A DNA stretch of 14,194 bases from Synergistaceae bacterium UBA5560 (GTDB lineage: Bacteria > Synergistota > Synergistia > Synergistales > Aminiphilaceae). The translations under genes were made by a program, and so were the position numbers. The stretch covers positions 534-14,727 of the forward strand of contig DIMS01000027.1 in the NCBI GenBank assembly GCA_002425685.1, written 5' to 3'. Shown one piece after another: positions 1-7,218 of this stretch. Each line of letters opens with the position of its first letter. Position 1 is the first letter of the stretch. Under the pieces are notes generated by a model. The model saw nothing but the letters and a program-made list of their open reading frames with translations, searched no databases and was not told the origin of the DNA.

Positions 1-369
1 CAGTGCTGCCCCAGCCCCTACCACGCCTATCCCGGCGCTCTCGGCATCGAAATTCCCGCCGACAAGGCCGGCGATGTGGCCTTCATTCTCGAGGCCATCA
101 GTGCGAAGGTGAAGGAGGGCGGCGGTGCGGGACGGTTCGCCACGTGGAAGATTCCTGCCACCATGGGCATGGCCTATGCCGCGACGGAATATGCCTTCGG
201 CATCGGCGACGGATCCATCAAGGGATATGACAACGGCAAGATGGTGGAGCTGCTGAAGAAGTACTGCGGCGACGGCATCAAGACCAGCACCTACGTTGCT
301 CCCGACGGCAAGGAGAAGGCAGACAACTTTATCCTCTTCGTCGGCGAATCCATCATTTTCGGTCTGTAA
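1..369 (+). CDS. C-terminal end of a DUF3798-like periplasmic binding protein (5' end outside window)
   Basis: Frame 1 is open from the first base and ends with TAA at 367-369, giving the last 122 residues of a protein whose start is upstream of the window. The visible part begins QCCPSPYHAYPGALGIEIP and ends in FVGESIIFGL. From memory this resembles the C-terminal half of DUF3798 proteins, which have a periplasmic-binding-protein fold and are often lipoproteins. The context agrees: an ABC ATPase and two BPD_transp_2 permeases follow on the same strand. The inferred role is capture of the transporter's substrate outside the membrane. The signal peptide or lipobox would lie outside the window, so location cannot be checked. 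The family name is a recognition call; a BMP/Med-type binding protein is the main alternative. The substrate is unknown. Confidence 0.6.
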   Translation, partial: QCCPSPYHAYPGALGIEIPADKAGDVAFILEAISAKVKEGGGAGRFATWKIPATMGMAYAATEYAFGIGDGSIKGYDNGKMVELLKKYCGDGIKTSTYVAPDGKEKADNFILFVGESIIFGL

Positions 370-405
370 TTCACGGGAACAAGCGAAAGCAAGAGAGTTG
401 TTGTA

Positions 406-440
406 ATGCGCGGGGCCGGCCGAGGGACGGCCCCGCGCAT
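406..440 (+). promoter_or_regulatory. Strong intercistronic hairpin between binding-protein and ATPase genes
   Basis: A perfect 13-bp stem is formed by 406-418 and 428-440, with core arm GCGCGGGGCCG, around a 9-nt loop. No U-tract follows, so it is not a classic intrinsic terminator. It lies 36 nt after the binding-protein stop and 35 nt before the ATPase start. By analogy with other binding-protein operons it could protect the upstream mRNA from 3' exonucleases, or partly end transcription, so that binding protein is made in excess over the membrane subunits. That role is inference. Confidence 0.7.
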
Positions 441-475
441 CGGCAAGAGCAGACGAAGGAAGGGGGCACCCCCTG

Positions 476-2074
476 GTGGCGGCGTATCGGTTGGAAATGC
501 GGGACATCCAGAAGGAATACTTCGGAAATCGGGTTCTCAAGGGCGTTTCGATCCGGGTCGAGCCGGGAAAGATCTATTCCATCGTGGGTGAGAACGGCGC
601 GGGCAAATCAACTCTCATGAACATCCTCTTCGGCATGCCCGTCATTCACAACACTGGAGGATTCTCGGGGGAGATCCTCATGGACGGCAATCCCGTCCGC
701 ATCTCCTCTCCCCAGGATGCGGTGGATCTTGGAATCGGCATGGTGCATCAGGAATTCATGCTTCTTCCGGGTTTTTCCATCGCGGAAAACATCAAACTCA
801 ACCGTGAAATCACGTTCCCCAACATGGTGAGCCGTCTTTTCGGTTCCAGGCTCCAGAGTCTGGACATTCCCGCCATGCGGAGGGACTCGCGAAAAGCACT
901 GGACCGTCTGGGGCTTTCGACGCTGGATGAGATGCTCCCTGTGGCGGGGCTTCCCGTGGGATACATGCAGTTTGTGGAGATCGCCCGGGAGATCGACAAG
1001 GAGAAGACGAAGATCCTCGTCCTTGACGAGCCCACGGCAGTGCTCACCGAATCCGAGGCGGAAGTGCTCTTGGCCACCATGCGCCGGCTTGCGGGAGAAG
1101 GAATCTCCATCCTCTTCATCACCCATCGTCTCGACGAGGTGCTCGCTGTCTCCGAGGACATCACGGTTCTCCGCGATGGCGAGCAGGTGGCGACGCTGAA
1201 GACCGGAGAGGCCTCGGTGAGCCGTCTGGCGGAACTCATGGTGGGACGCAAGCTTGAGGCGGTGGGCTGTGACGCCTGTGCCCCCAGCCCCAAGGGGGAC
1301 AAGACGCTCCTGAAGATAGAGGACCTCCGTGTGGACATGCCGGGAGAGCGGGTTCGTGGGCTCGACCTGGATGTGTACGAGGGTGAGATCCTCGGCGTCG
1401 GCGGTCTGGCTGGACACGGAAAGATCGGCATCGCCAACGGCGTACTGGGCATGTATCCTGCGGAGGGCAAGCTCATCCTCGACGGGAAGGAGCTTCCCCT
1501 GAACAATGCCCTTGAGGCGCTGCGGAGCGGCATGGCCTTCGTCTCCGAGGACCGGCGCGGCGTAGGCCTTCTCCTCGACGAATCCATCGAGACCAACATG
1601 ACCGTCACGGCCATGCAGTGCCAGGAGAAATTCCTCCGGCGGATGGGGATTTCTCTGGCCGATGGGGGCGCCATTCGCCGTCATGCCCTGAAGATGATCA
1701 GGGACCTGGACATCCGCTGCACCGGACCGGAGCAGATCGTGCGGCGCCTTTCCGGAGGAAACCAGCAGAAGGTGTGCATCGCCAAGGCGATCACGCTGGA
1801 GCCGCGGCTCATCTTCGTCTCCGAGCCCACCCGGGGCATCGATGTGGGGGCCAAGAAGATTGTGCTCGATCTTCTGGTCCGACTGAACCGGGAGATGGGT
1901 GTCACCGTGGTGATCACCTCCTCGGAACTGGCGGAGTTGCGCTCCATCTGTGACCGCATCGCCATCATCTATAACGGAAAACTCGAGGGCGTTCTGCCCC
2001 CCGACGCGAGCGACGTCGATTTCGGCCTTCTCATGGCGGGTGAAATGTCCCATTCGAGAAAGGAGGCATCGTGA
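476..2074 (+). CDS. ABC transporter ATP-binding protein, two tandem nucleotide-binding domains (sugar/nucleoside type)
   Basis: This is the energising subunit of an ABC importer, 532 aa with two fused ATPase domains, the usual size for RbsA/YufO-type proteins. Domain 1 has Walker A GENGAGKST (38-46), Q-loop HQEF (91-94), Walker B ILVLDEPTAVL (180-190, catalytic E185) and switch H217. Its signature is degenerate: LPVGY (159-163) instead of LSGGQ. Domain 2 has a degenerate Walker A (about 307-320, GLAGHGKIG, lacking GKS/T), a good signature LSGGNQQ (425-431) and FVSEPTRGIDVGAK (447-460). Head-to-tail pairing would therefore leave one canonical and one degenerate ATP site. The GTG start is chosen because AGGAAGGGGG (457-466) is 9 nt upstream; TTG and ATG codons further in lack this. 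The gene overlaps the next by one base, so translation is probably coupled. Confidence 0.93.
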   Translation: MAAYRLEMRDIQKEYFGNRVLKGVSIRVEPGKIYSIVGENGAGKSTLMNILFGMPVIHNTGGFSGEILMDGNPVRISSPQDAVDLGIGMVHQEFMLLPGFSIAENIKLNREITFPNMVSRLFGSRLQSLDIPAMRRDSRKALDRLGLSTLDEMLPVAGLPVGYMQFVEIAREIDKEKTKILVLDEPTAVLTESEAEVLLATMRRLAGEGISILFITHRLDEVLAVSEDITVLRDGEQVATLKTGEASVSRLAELMVGRKLEAVGCDACAPSPKGDKTLLKIEDLRVDMPGERVRGLDLDVYEGEILGVGGLAGHGKIGIANGVLGMYPAEGKLILDGKELPLNNALEALRSGMAFVSEDRRGVGLLLDESIETNMTVTAMQCQEKFLRRMGISLADGGAIRRHALKMIRDLDIRCTGPEQIVRRLSGGNQQKVCIAKAITLEPRLIFVSEPTRGIDVGAKKIVLDLLVRLNREMGVTVVITSSELAELRSICDRIAIIYNGKLEGVLPPDASDVDFGLLMAGEMSHSRKEAS

Positions 2075-3162
2075 TGGCGGATCTGGAGAACAATGGCCTG
2101 CCCCGGGAGAGCATGGGCGAACGGATCCGGGAGGTCATCAAGGACTTCGGCATTCCCCGTTTCATCATCCTCGGATTTCTGATCCTGCTCATCGTTGCCG
2201 CGAAAGTCCTTGGACTTTCCATGCCGCAGCTTCTTGGCAGCATCCTCACTCGTTTCGGCATGAACGGCATTCTCGTTCTGGCCATGATTCCCGCCATTCA
2301 GTCCGGAACCGGACCGAATTTCGTCCTTCCCCTTGGCATCACCTGCGGCATCGTGGCGATGACGTTGAGCATCGAACTGGACATGACTGGACTCTCAGCC
2401 TTTCTCTTCTCGGCCGGCTTCGGAGCTCTTCTGGCGGGCATCGCGGGCTATTTCTACGGCGTTTTTCAGAACAAAGTGAAGGGGCAGGAAATGACCGTCG
2501 GAACCTACGTGGGCTTTTCCGTGGTCTCCCTCATGTGCATCTTCTGGACCCTCGTTCCCTTCAAGAGCCCGGAGATGATATGGCCCTACGGCGGTTCGGG
2601 GCTTCGGGTCACCATCACCCTTGAAAAGCGTTTCGCCGGCGTTCTCGACAACCTCTTCTCCTTCGATGTGATGGGGGTCACGGTGCCCACGGGGCTTCTC
2701 CTCTTCTTCGCGCTCTTCTGCGTGCTCACCTGGCTCTACATGCGCTCCAAATCGGGCATCGCCATGATGATGGTGGGCAGCAACCCTCGTTTTGCCGAAT
2801 CGGCAGGGCTCAACGTGAATAGGCTCCGGGTGTTGGGTTCCGTGCTCTCCCAGATGCTCGCCGCAGTGGGTATCGTGGTCTACGCGGAGAGCTACGGATT
2901 TCTTCAGCTCTACATGGGGCCGCTCTTCATGGCCTTCTTCGCAGTGGCGTCCATTCTCATCGGAGGGGCCTCCTTGAAGCGGGCCACGGTGACCCACGCC
3001 GTCATCGGCACCTTTCTGTTCCAGTCCATCCTGGTTGTCTCCATGCCCGTGGCCAACCTGGTCGTGGCGGACAACCTGGCCGACGTGGTGCGGATCATCA
3101 TCAGCAACGGTATCATTCTCTACGCGTTGACGCGGAAAGAAGCGGGGGTGGATGTGCGATGA
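2074..3162 (+). CDS. ABC transporter permease, BPD_transp_2 family (first subunit)
   Basis: This is an integral membrane subunit of 362 aa with many hydrophobic stretches, for example about residues 29-48, 62-80, 110-130, 145-162, 205-223, 255-272 and 285-300. It belongs to the permease family of ribose, nucleoside (BMP) and branched-chain amino-acid importers. Key landmarks are the loop VKGQEMTVGTYVGF (135-148), probably the ATPase contact, and GSNPRFAESAGL (235-246). The matching segments in the next gene are AKGKEMITGIILGF and GQNRHIAEVSGI, so the two permeases are paralogues and probably form a heterodimer. ATG at 2074 is preferred to GTG at 2071 because AGGAGG (2061-2066) lies 7 nt before the ATG. 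The start overlaps the ATPase TGA by one base. Substrate is not predictable from sequence. Confidence 0.9.
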   Translation: MADLENNGLPRESMGERIREVIKDFGIPRFIILGFLILLIVAAKVLGLSMPQLLGSILTRFGMNGILVLAMIPAIQSGTGPNFVLPLGITCGIVAMTLSIELDMTGLSAFLFSAGFGALLAGIAGYFYGVFQNKVKGQEMTVGTYVGFSVVSLMCIFWTLVPFKSPEMIWPYGGSGLRVTITLEKRFAGVLDNLFSFDVMGVTVPTGLLLFFALFCVLTWLYMRSKSGIAMMMVGSNPRFAESAGLNVNRLRVLGSVLSQMLAAVGIVVYAESYGFLQLYMGPLFMAFFAVASILIGGASLKRATVTHAVIGTFLFQSILVVSMPVANLVVADNLADVVRIIISNGIILYALTRKEAGVDVR

Positions 3163-4298
3163 CGAGCGCACAGGAGACCAGGACGACACAGAACGCGGTT
3201 CCACCGATACCTCCGGCAAAGAAGAAGTTCGAGCTCGCCTATGCACTTCGCAGCAATGTTGTGCCGCTCTTCTTTCTCGTCATCTGCGTGATCGGCGCCT
3301 ACTACAGCGGGCTCTCTCTGCCCTTCCTGCTCAATGAAATCGTGGTACGCATGGCCCGGAACAGTTTTCTGGTTATCTCCCTGATCATCCCCATCCTCGC
3401 CGGAATGGGGCTGAACTTCGGCATCGTGCTCGGAGCCATGGCAGGACAATTCGCCTATTTCGCCACGGTGAACTGGCAGATCGCAGGCCTCTGGGGGTTC
3501 ACCCTCACCTGCCTTCTCTCCTTTCCCTTGGCGGTCTTCTTCGGGTGGCTCACGGGGAAACTTTTCAACAGCGCCAAGGGCAAGGAAATGATCACCGGAA
3601 TCATCCTCGGATTCTTCGCGAACGGGGTCTATCAGCTCATCAACCTTTATTTCATGGGCAATCTCATTCCCATCCGCGTGCCCGAGATGCTCATTCCGGG
3701 AGGCTATGGCCTGCGGAACACCGTGGACCTGAAGATCATGCACTATGCTCTGGACAATCTCTGGAAAGTCCGCATCTCCATTCCCGGGTCGATCATGCCC
3801 ATCGTCGTTCCCGTGGTGACCCTCGCGGTCATTGCGCTTCTCTGCGTGGGCATGCATTTCCTCTTCAAGACCAAATTGGGGCAGGAATTCCGGGCCACCG
3901 GCCAGAACCGGCACATCGCCGAAGTTTCGGGCATCCAGGTGGACAAAATCCGCATCCTGGCCATCATCTTCTCCACGGTCCTCGCGGCGTGGGGGCAGAT
4001 CATCTTCCTCCAGAACATCGGTAACATGAACACCTACGGCGCGCACGTCCAGGTGGGTACCTTCGCCGTGGCGGCCATCCTCATCGGAGGGGCGTCGGTC
4101 TCCAAGGCCACCATCGGTCAGGCGCTGATGGGAACGCTTCTTTTTCACACCATGTTCATCGTCTCGCCCCTGGCGGGGAAGAACCTGCTGGGCAACGTTC
4201 AGGTGGGAGAATACTTCCGGGTGTTCGTTACCTACGGTGTCATCGGGGTTGCCCTGGCGCTCCATGCCTGGCAGGGGAAGGCCAAGAGAAAGACCTGA
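3159..4298 (+). CDS. ABC transporter permease, BPD_transp_2 family (second subunit)
   Basis: This is the second membrane subunit of the same importer, 379 aa. The start overlaps the previous stop as ATGA (3159-3162), a standard sign of coupled translation. A polar N-terminus (about 1-30) precedes the hydrophobic segments at about 34-50, 68-90, 108-130, 144-162, 211-235, 265-283, 299-314 and 355-370. Conserved landmarks are AKGKEMITGIILGF (139-152) and GQNRHIAEVSGIQVDKIRIL (248-267); both align with the first permease. The C-terminus is short and basic (GKAKRKT), fitting a cytoplasmic end. This is the last gene of the transporter operon, as the terminator at 4362 shows. As in nucleoside-type importers, two different permeases accompany one double-domain ATPase. 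Confidence 0.9.
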   Translation: MTSAQETRTTQNAVPPIPPAKKKFELAYALRSNVVPLFFLVICVIGAYYSGLSLPFLLNEIVVRMARNSFLVISLIIPILAGMGLNFGIVLGAMAGQFAYFATVNWQIAGLWGFTLTCLLSFPLAVFFGWLTGKLFNSAKGKEMITGIILGFFANGVYQLINLYFMGNLIPIRVPEMLIPGGYGLRNTVDLKIMHYALDNLWKVRISIPGSIMPIVVPVVTLAVIALLCVGMHFLFKTKLGQEFRATGQNRHIAEVSGIQVDKIRILAIIFSTVLAAWGQIIFLQNIGNMNTYGAHVQVGTFAVAAILIGGASVSKATIGQALMGTLLFHTMFIVSPLAGKNLLGNVQVGEYFRVFVTYGVIGVALALHAWQGKAKRKT

Positions 4299-4361
4299 CG
4301 TCTTTGCTGTGCCGGCCATCCGAAGGGAATTCAGGTGCGTTTTTGACTCGACGAAGTCTTT

Positions 4362-4410
4362 GAACGCCCGGGTTCGATGCGGGAGATCGGATCCGGGCGT
4401 TCTCTCTTTC
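4362..4410 (+). terminator. Intrinsic terminator of the ABC transporter operon
   Basis: Arms GAACGCCCGG (4362-4371) and CCGGGCGTTC (4393-4402) pair perfectly. The stem can extend inward by about six more pairs, including G-U pairs, to 4377/4387. A pyrimidine-rich tail, TCTCTTTC (4403-4410), follows. It lies 64 nt after the second permease stop and just before the promoter of the M24 gene. The U-tract is interrupted by C residues, so some read-through is possible. Confidence 0.7.
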
Positions 4411-4414
4411 CTCG

Positions 4415-4444
4415 TTGACCCATTTCAGATATCTGATATATCAT
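4415..4444 (+). promoter_or_regulatory. Predicted sigma-70 promoter of the M24 peptidase gene
   Basis: The -35 box is TTGACC (4415-4420, 5/6 to consensus). The -10 is TATCAT (4439-4444, 18-bp spacer) or the overlapping TATATC (4437-4442, 16-bp spacer). Transcription would start near 4450, about 100 nt before the chosen start codon. The A/T-rich box stands out in otherwise GC-rich DNA and lies directly behind the preceding terminator. Confidence 0.55.
4425..4443. promoter_or_regulatory. Nested palindromes in the promoter spacer, candidate operator
   Basis: TCAGATATCTGA (4425-4436) is a perfect 12-bp palindrome and TGATATATCA (4434-4443) a perfect 10-bp one; they overlap by 3 bp. Both lie between and over the -35 and -10 boxes, where a bound repressor would block RNA polymerase. 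The regulator is unknown and no regulator gene is present in the window. Confidence 0.4.
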
Positions 4445-4452
4445 AGGACACA

Positions 4453-4545
4453 ATGAAAACATTTCTTCCGGAGACGGGACGCTCTTTCCGGTGTTGCCGG
4501 AGCGGAAGGCCCGACATTCCGGGAAGGGCACGAAGGGAGAACTGA
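4453..4545 (+). other. Possible leader ORF upstream of the M24 gene (30 codons)
   Basis: The ATG at 4453 opens a frame of 30 codons ending at TGA 4543-4545, two bases before the M24 start at 4548. If transcription begins near 4450 the ORF would be almost leaderless. The peptide begins MKTFLPETGRSF and is rich in arginine. There is no homology or codon evidence; the end-to-start spacing would allow coupled translation, but it may be chance. Confidence 0.2.
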
Positions 4546-4547
4546 AG

Positions 4548-5645
4548 ATGATCAACGGCAAAGGTTTGACGAAGTTCACGACGCTGCTCGACAAGGCTGG
4601 TTATGACGCACTGCTTGTGGGGCCCTCGCCGGACATGGAGTATCTGTCCGGTCTTGTACTGCATCCCGATGAACGCTTCAAGGTTCTCGTGTGCTTCCGG
4701 GACGGGCGGCTCTGCGCCGTTTCACCCAAGCTTTACGTGGAGCAGATGCGGAATGCCTTGGGAGACGCAGTGGAGACGGTCGTCTGGGACGATGCGGAGT
4801 GGTTCGAAAAGAAGACCGTGGCGGCCTTCGAAAAATGGGGGCTCCGGAATGGCCGCATCGCCGTGAACGAGGGTATCCGTGCGGTGGACATGCTCAATCT
4901 CCAGGAGCGTTTTCCCGCGACGTTCGGAGACGGACATTTTGTCGGCGAGGAGGCCCGTCTTCGAAAGGACGCCGAGGAGATTCGCCGTATGCGCCGGGCG
5001 GGACAGATCGCCGATGCGGCCCTGGAAGCTCTGACGAAGGAGATCCGCCCGGGTGTGACCGAACGGACGTTGGCGAAGCGCCTGGAAGAGTTGCTCCTTG
5101 AAAAGGGTGCGACAGACCTTTCCTTCGGATGTATCGTCGCTTTCGGCGCCAACGGTGCGTATCCTCATTACAACGGAGGCGGAGCGGTTCTTCGGGAGAA
5201 GGATTCGGTGCTCATCGATTTCGGGTGTAAGTTCGAGGGATACTGCTCCGACACGACGCGCACGTTCTTTGTGGGAAACCCCACGGGAGAAGAGCGGCAC
5301 ATCTACGAGACCGTTCTCGCGGCGAACCTCGCCGGAGAGGCCGCAGTGGCGGAAGGTGCCGCCGCTCAGGACATTGACCGGGCGGCACGGGGAATCATTG
5401 CCAAGGCGGGCTTCGGGGAGTATTTCATCAGTCGTACCGGCCACGGCATCGGAGTGGCTATCCATGAGGATCCGTACATTCGGGAGGGGAACACCCAGGT
5501 TCTGGAGCGGGGCATGGCCTTCAGTGTGGAACCCGGCATCTACATTCCCGGAAAAATCGGTGTGCGCATCGAGGACGTGATGGTCCTCACCGGCGATGGC
5601 CCCGAGCCCATGAGCCGTTTCTCCAAGGAGCTCACGGTTCTCTGA
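4548..5645 (+). CDS. M24 family metallopeptidase (Xaa-Pro aminopeptidase/dipeptidase type)
   Basis: This is a 365-aa cytoplasmic two-metal peptidase that likely removes residues next to proline from short peptides. An N-terminal creatinase-like domain (about 1-125) precedes the pita-bread catalytic domain. All five metal ligands are visible: D224 (VLIDFG), D235 (CSDTTRTF), H299 (RTGHGIG), E328 (FSVEPGIY) and E342 (VRIEDV). H206, in the YPHYNGG stretch, is a further conserved histidine. The frame is open back to GTG 4491, but ATG 4548 is chosen because AAGGGAG (4533-4539) is 8 nt upstream and the family-like sequence begins there. The gene has its own predicted promoter and sits between the ABC operon and the terminator at 5828. 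It may hydrolyse peptides taken up by the importer, which is only a guess from proximity. Subtypes such as prolidase or a creatinase-like hydrolase are not separable here. Confidence 0.92.
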   Translation: MINGKGLTKFTTLLDKAGYDALLVGPSPDMEYLSGLVLHPDERFKVLVCFRDGRLCAVSPKLYVEQMRNALGDAVETVVWDDAEWFEKKTVAAFEKWGLRNGRIAVNEGIRAVDMLNLQERFPATFGDGHFVGEEARLRKDAEEIRRMRRAGQIADAALEALTKEIRPGVTERTLAKRLEELLLEKGATDLSFGCIVAFGANGAYPHYNGGGAVLREKDSVLIDFGCKFEGYCSDTTRTFFVGNPTGEERHIYETVLAANLAGEAAVAEGAAAQDIDRAARGIIAKAGFGEYFISRTGHGIGVAIHEDPYIREGNTQVLERGMAFSVEPGIYIPGKIGVRIEDVMVLTGDGPEPMSRFSKELTVL

Positions 5646-5664
5646 GCGGATTCCACCCGCCGGC

Positions 5665-5802
5665 GTGTCTCCCGGGTGTGCGCTCCGGAAAACGGCAACG
5701 CGAAGTCCCGTGGTGCTGGACCTACAGAGCTTTGTGGCATGGCGGGTTTGCACGGAGGCGTGCCACATGCCGGATCGGGCACGCTCAGGAGAAGTGGAGT
5801 GA
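5665..5802 (+). pseudogene. Decayed fragment of a ferredoxin-domain (NapH/YccM-like) gene
   Basis: Read in frame from GTG 5665 to TGA 5800-5802, this stretch matches the middle of the intact iron-sulfur gene at 12595-13386. By hand alignment, 5704-5778 and 13111-13185 agree at 60 of 75 bases without a gap (17 of 25 residues), including ACHMPDR. Upstream, VSPG...RSPV aligns with VCPGG...KRSPV after a deletion of four codons. The first two cluster cysteines are lost (C to F and C to W), as is one of the CX3CP motif, while CTEACHMP keeps the last two. No membrane segments or second cluster remain. It begins 20 nt after the M24 stop and ends 25 nt before the terminator. It is either a broken partial duplication of the local gene or the relic of a related one. 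Confidence 0.7.
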
Positions 5803-5827
5803 ACAGCACGGAACATACTGCACAGTG

Positions 5828-5870
5828 AAAACCCGCCCGCCGAAGGAATCCGGCGGGCGGGTTTTCTTTT
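5828..5870. terminator. Bidirectional intrinsic terminator between convergent genes
   Basis: The perfect 15-bp stem 5828-5842/5851-5865 has arms AAAACCCGCCCGCCG and its complement, with an 8-nt loop. On the + strand it is followed by TTTTCTTTT (5862-5870). On the - strand the mirror-image end gives TTTT as well. It therefore can stop both the M24 transcript and the leftward cluster that ends with the M20 gene at 5958. Confidence 0.9.
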
Positions 5871-5957
5871 CGGGTGGGGCGGGCTTTCGAAGCCCTGTCC
5901 GGAGGGGGCCACGTGCTCGGAAGCGTGTGTTTTCACGAGGAGCGTTTTTCTCTCCAC

Positions 5958-7175
5958 TCAGACGGATTTCTTCAACGCATTCCATGCGGCCAGAGCAAGA
6001 ACGGAGGAGCCAAGGGGAAGGGACATCTCGTCCGCTCGAAAGAGGGGGCTGTGCCAGGGGTGGATCGCGCCGAGATCCGGATTGCCCACCCCGAGCCAGA
6101 AGAAACATCCTGGAATCTGTTCCTGAAAAAGAGCAAAATCTTCGCCGCCCATGGATGGCGTCGGCTCCACCACCGCGCTCGGACCGGCAAGGGCGAGGGC
6201 GCTTTCCCGAACCAGCTGTGTCGCCTCGGGGTGGTTCAGCACCGGGGGAAGATCGTGGCGAAGCGTCACGTCGCTGGTACACCCGAGGGCGGTGGTGGTG
6301 TGGCCTGCGACGCGGCGAATTCCTTCAGTCAGCGCGGCTCGTACCTCGGGCGAAAAGGAGCGCACGGTTCCCGTAAGTTCCACAGTGTCGGGAATGACAT
6401 TGTTCGCGGTTCCTCCCGTTATGGTGCCGAAGCTCACCACCGCAGCGGCGAGCGGATCTGTTTCGCGGCTCACGAGGGTCTGGAGGTTCATGATGACCGA
6501 CGCGGCGGCCACGATGGGATCCCTGTCCCGGTGTGGAAGTGCGCCGTGCCCTCCTTTTCCGCGGATGTCCAGGCGAAGCGTGTCCACCGCAGCCATGAGG
6601 GGACCTTCCTTGACGGCGATGGAACCTGCGGGGTATTCGGGGTGATTGTGAAGGCCGAAGATCATGTCCGGCTTCGGAGAGGCGAGTGCGCCGTCCCGAA
6701 TCATCGCTGCGGCACCCTGGTTCAGTTCCTCCGCAGGCTCAAAGAGCACAAGCACTGTGCCTTTCAGGAGGTGCTGCACCGAGGCGAGGAGCGTCGCTGC
6801 CCCGAGAACGCAGGTGGTGTGCAGGTCGTGCCCGCAGGCGTGCATGCGCCCCGGCACCGAGGAGGCGAAGGGGAGTCCCGTCTCCTCCTGCACGGGGAGT
6901 GCGTCCATGTCCGCACGAAGGGCCACCACAGGGCCGGGCGCGCTTCCCTCCAAGAGGCCCACAACGCCCGTGCCGCCCACACCGCGTCGTACGGTAAACC
7001 CCAATGCCTCCAGGCGGGAGGCGACCACCGCCGCGGTACGCTCCTCCTGAAAACTCAGCTCGGGATGGCGGTGCAGATCCCGGCGAAGCGTCACCAGTTC
7101 GCCCGCGCAAGCGGCGCTTTGCTCCCGGAACAGCGAGACCACATCCAGGATCTCGTTTGGGCCGTGTGCTTTCAC
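5958..7175 (-). CDS. M20 family amidohydrolase (N-acyl-amino-acid / hippurate hydrolase type)
   Basis: This 405-aa enzyme is predicted to hydrolyse the amide bond of N-acylated amino acids in the cytoplasm, releasing an amino acid and a carboxylate. M20D hallmarks are present: RRDLHRHPELSFQE (31-44), ALRADMDALP (85-94), metal site HACGHD (112-117, C114 and H116), EPAEE (146-150), GLHNHPE (174-180, H176), a dimerisation domain with GKGGHGALPH (206-215), and SMGGEDF...HSP (341-347 and H375). The usual QPAEE reads EPAEE here. The frame opens upstream to 7286, but that start would overlap the next gene by 68 bp. GTG 7175 has AGGGGAG (7185-7191) 9 nt upstream and gives the family's normal N-terminus. 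It is the last gene of the leftward cluster, 43 nt behind the D-aminoacylase. The exact acyl group and whether L-amino acids are preferred are inferences from the family. Confidence 0.92.
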   Translation of the reverse strand: MKAHGPNEILDVVSLFREQSAACAGELVTLRRDLHRHPELSFQEERTAAVVASRLEALGFTVRRGVGGTGVVGLLEGSAPGPVVALRADMDALPVQEETGLPFASSVPGRMHACGHDLHTTCVLGAATLLASVQHLLKGTVLVLFEPAEELNQGAAAMIRDGALASPKPDMIFGLHNHPEYPAGSIAVKEGPLMAAVDTLRLDIRGKGGHGALPHRDRDPIVAAASVIMNLQTLVSRETDPLAAAVVSFGTITGGTANNVIPDTVELTGTVRSFSPEVRAALTEGIRRVAGHTTTALGCTSDVTLRHDLPPVLNHPEATQLVRESALALAGPSAVVEPTPSMGGEDFALFQEQIPGCFFWLGVGNPDLGAIHPWHSPLFRADEMSLPLGSSVLALAAWNALKKSV

Positions 7176-7218
7176 GGTTCGTTTCTCCCCTCTCGTATCG
7201 CAACGTGGTCTTCGAAGG

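Noticed and set aside
608..2053. 481-codon open frame on the - strand opposite the ABC ATPase
   Set aside because: Antisense shadow of a gene with clear Walker and signature motifs; the translation is histidine- and charge-rich with no domain. Such shadows are common in GC-rich DNA.
3120..4319. 399-codon open frame on the - strand opposite the second permease
   Set aside because: Shadow of the permease gene; no recognisable domain, and the sense frame is well supported.
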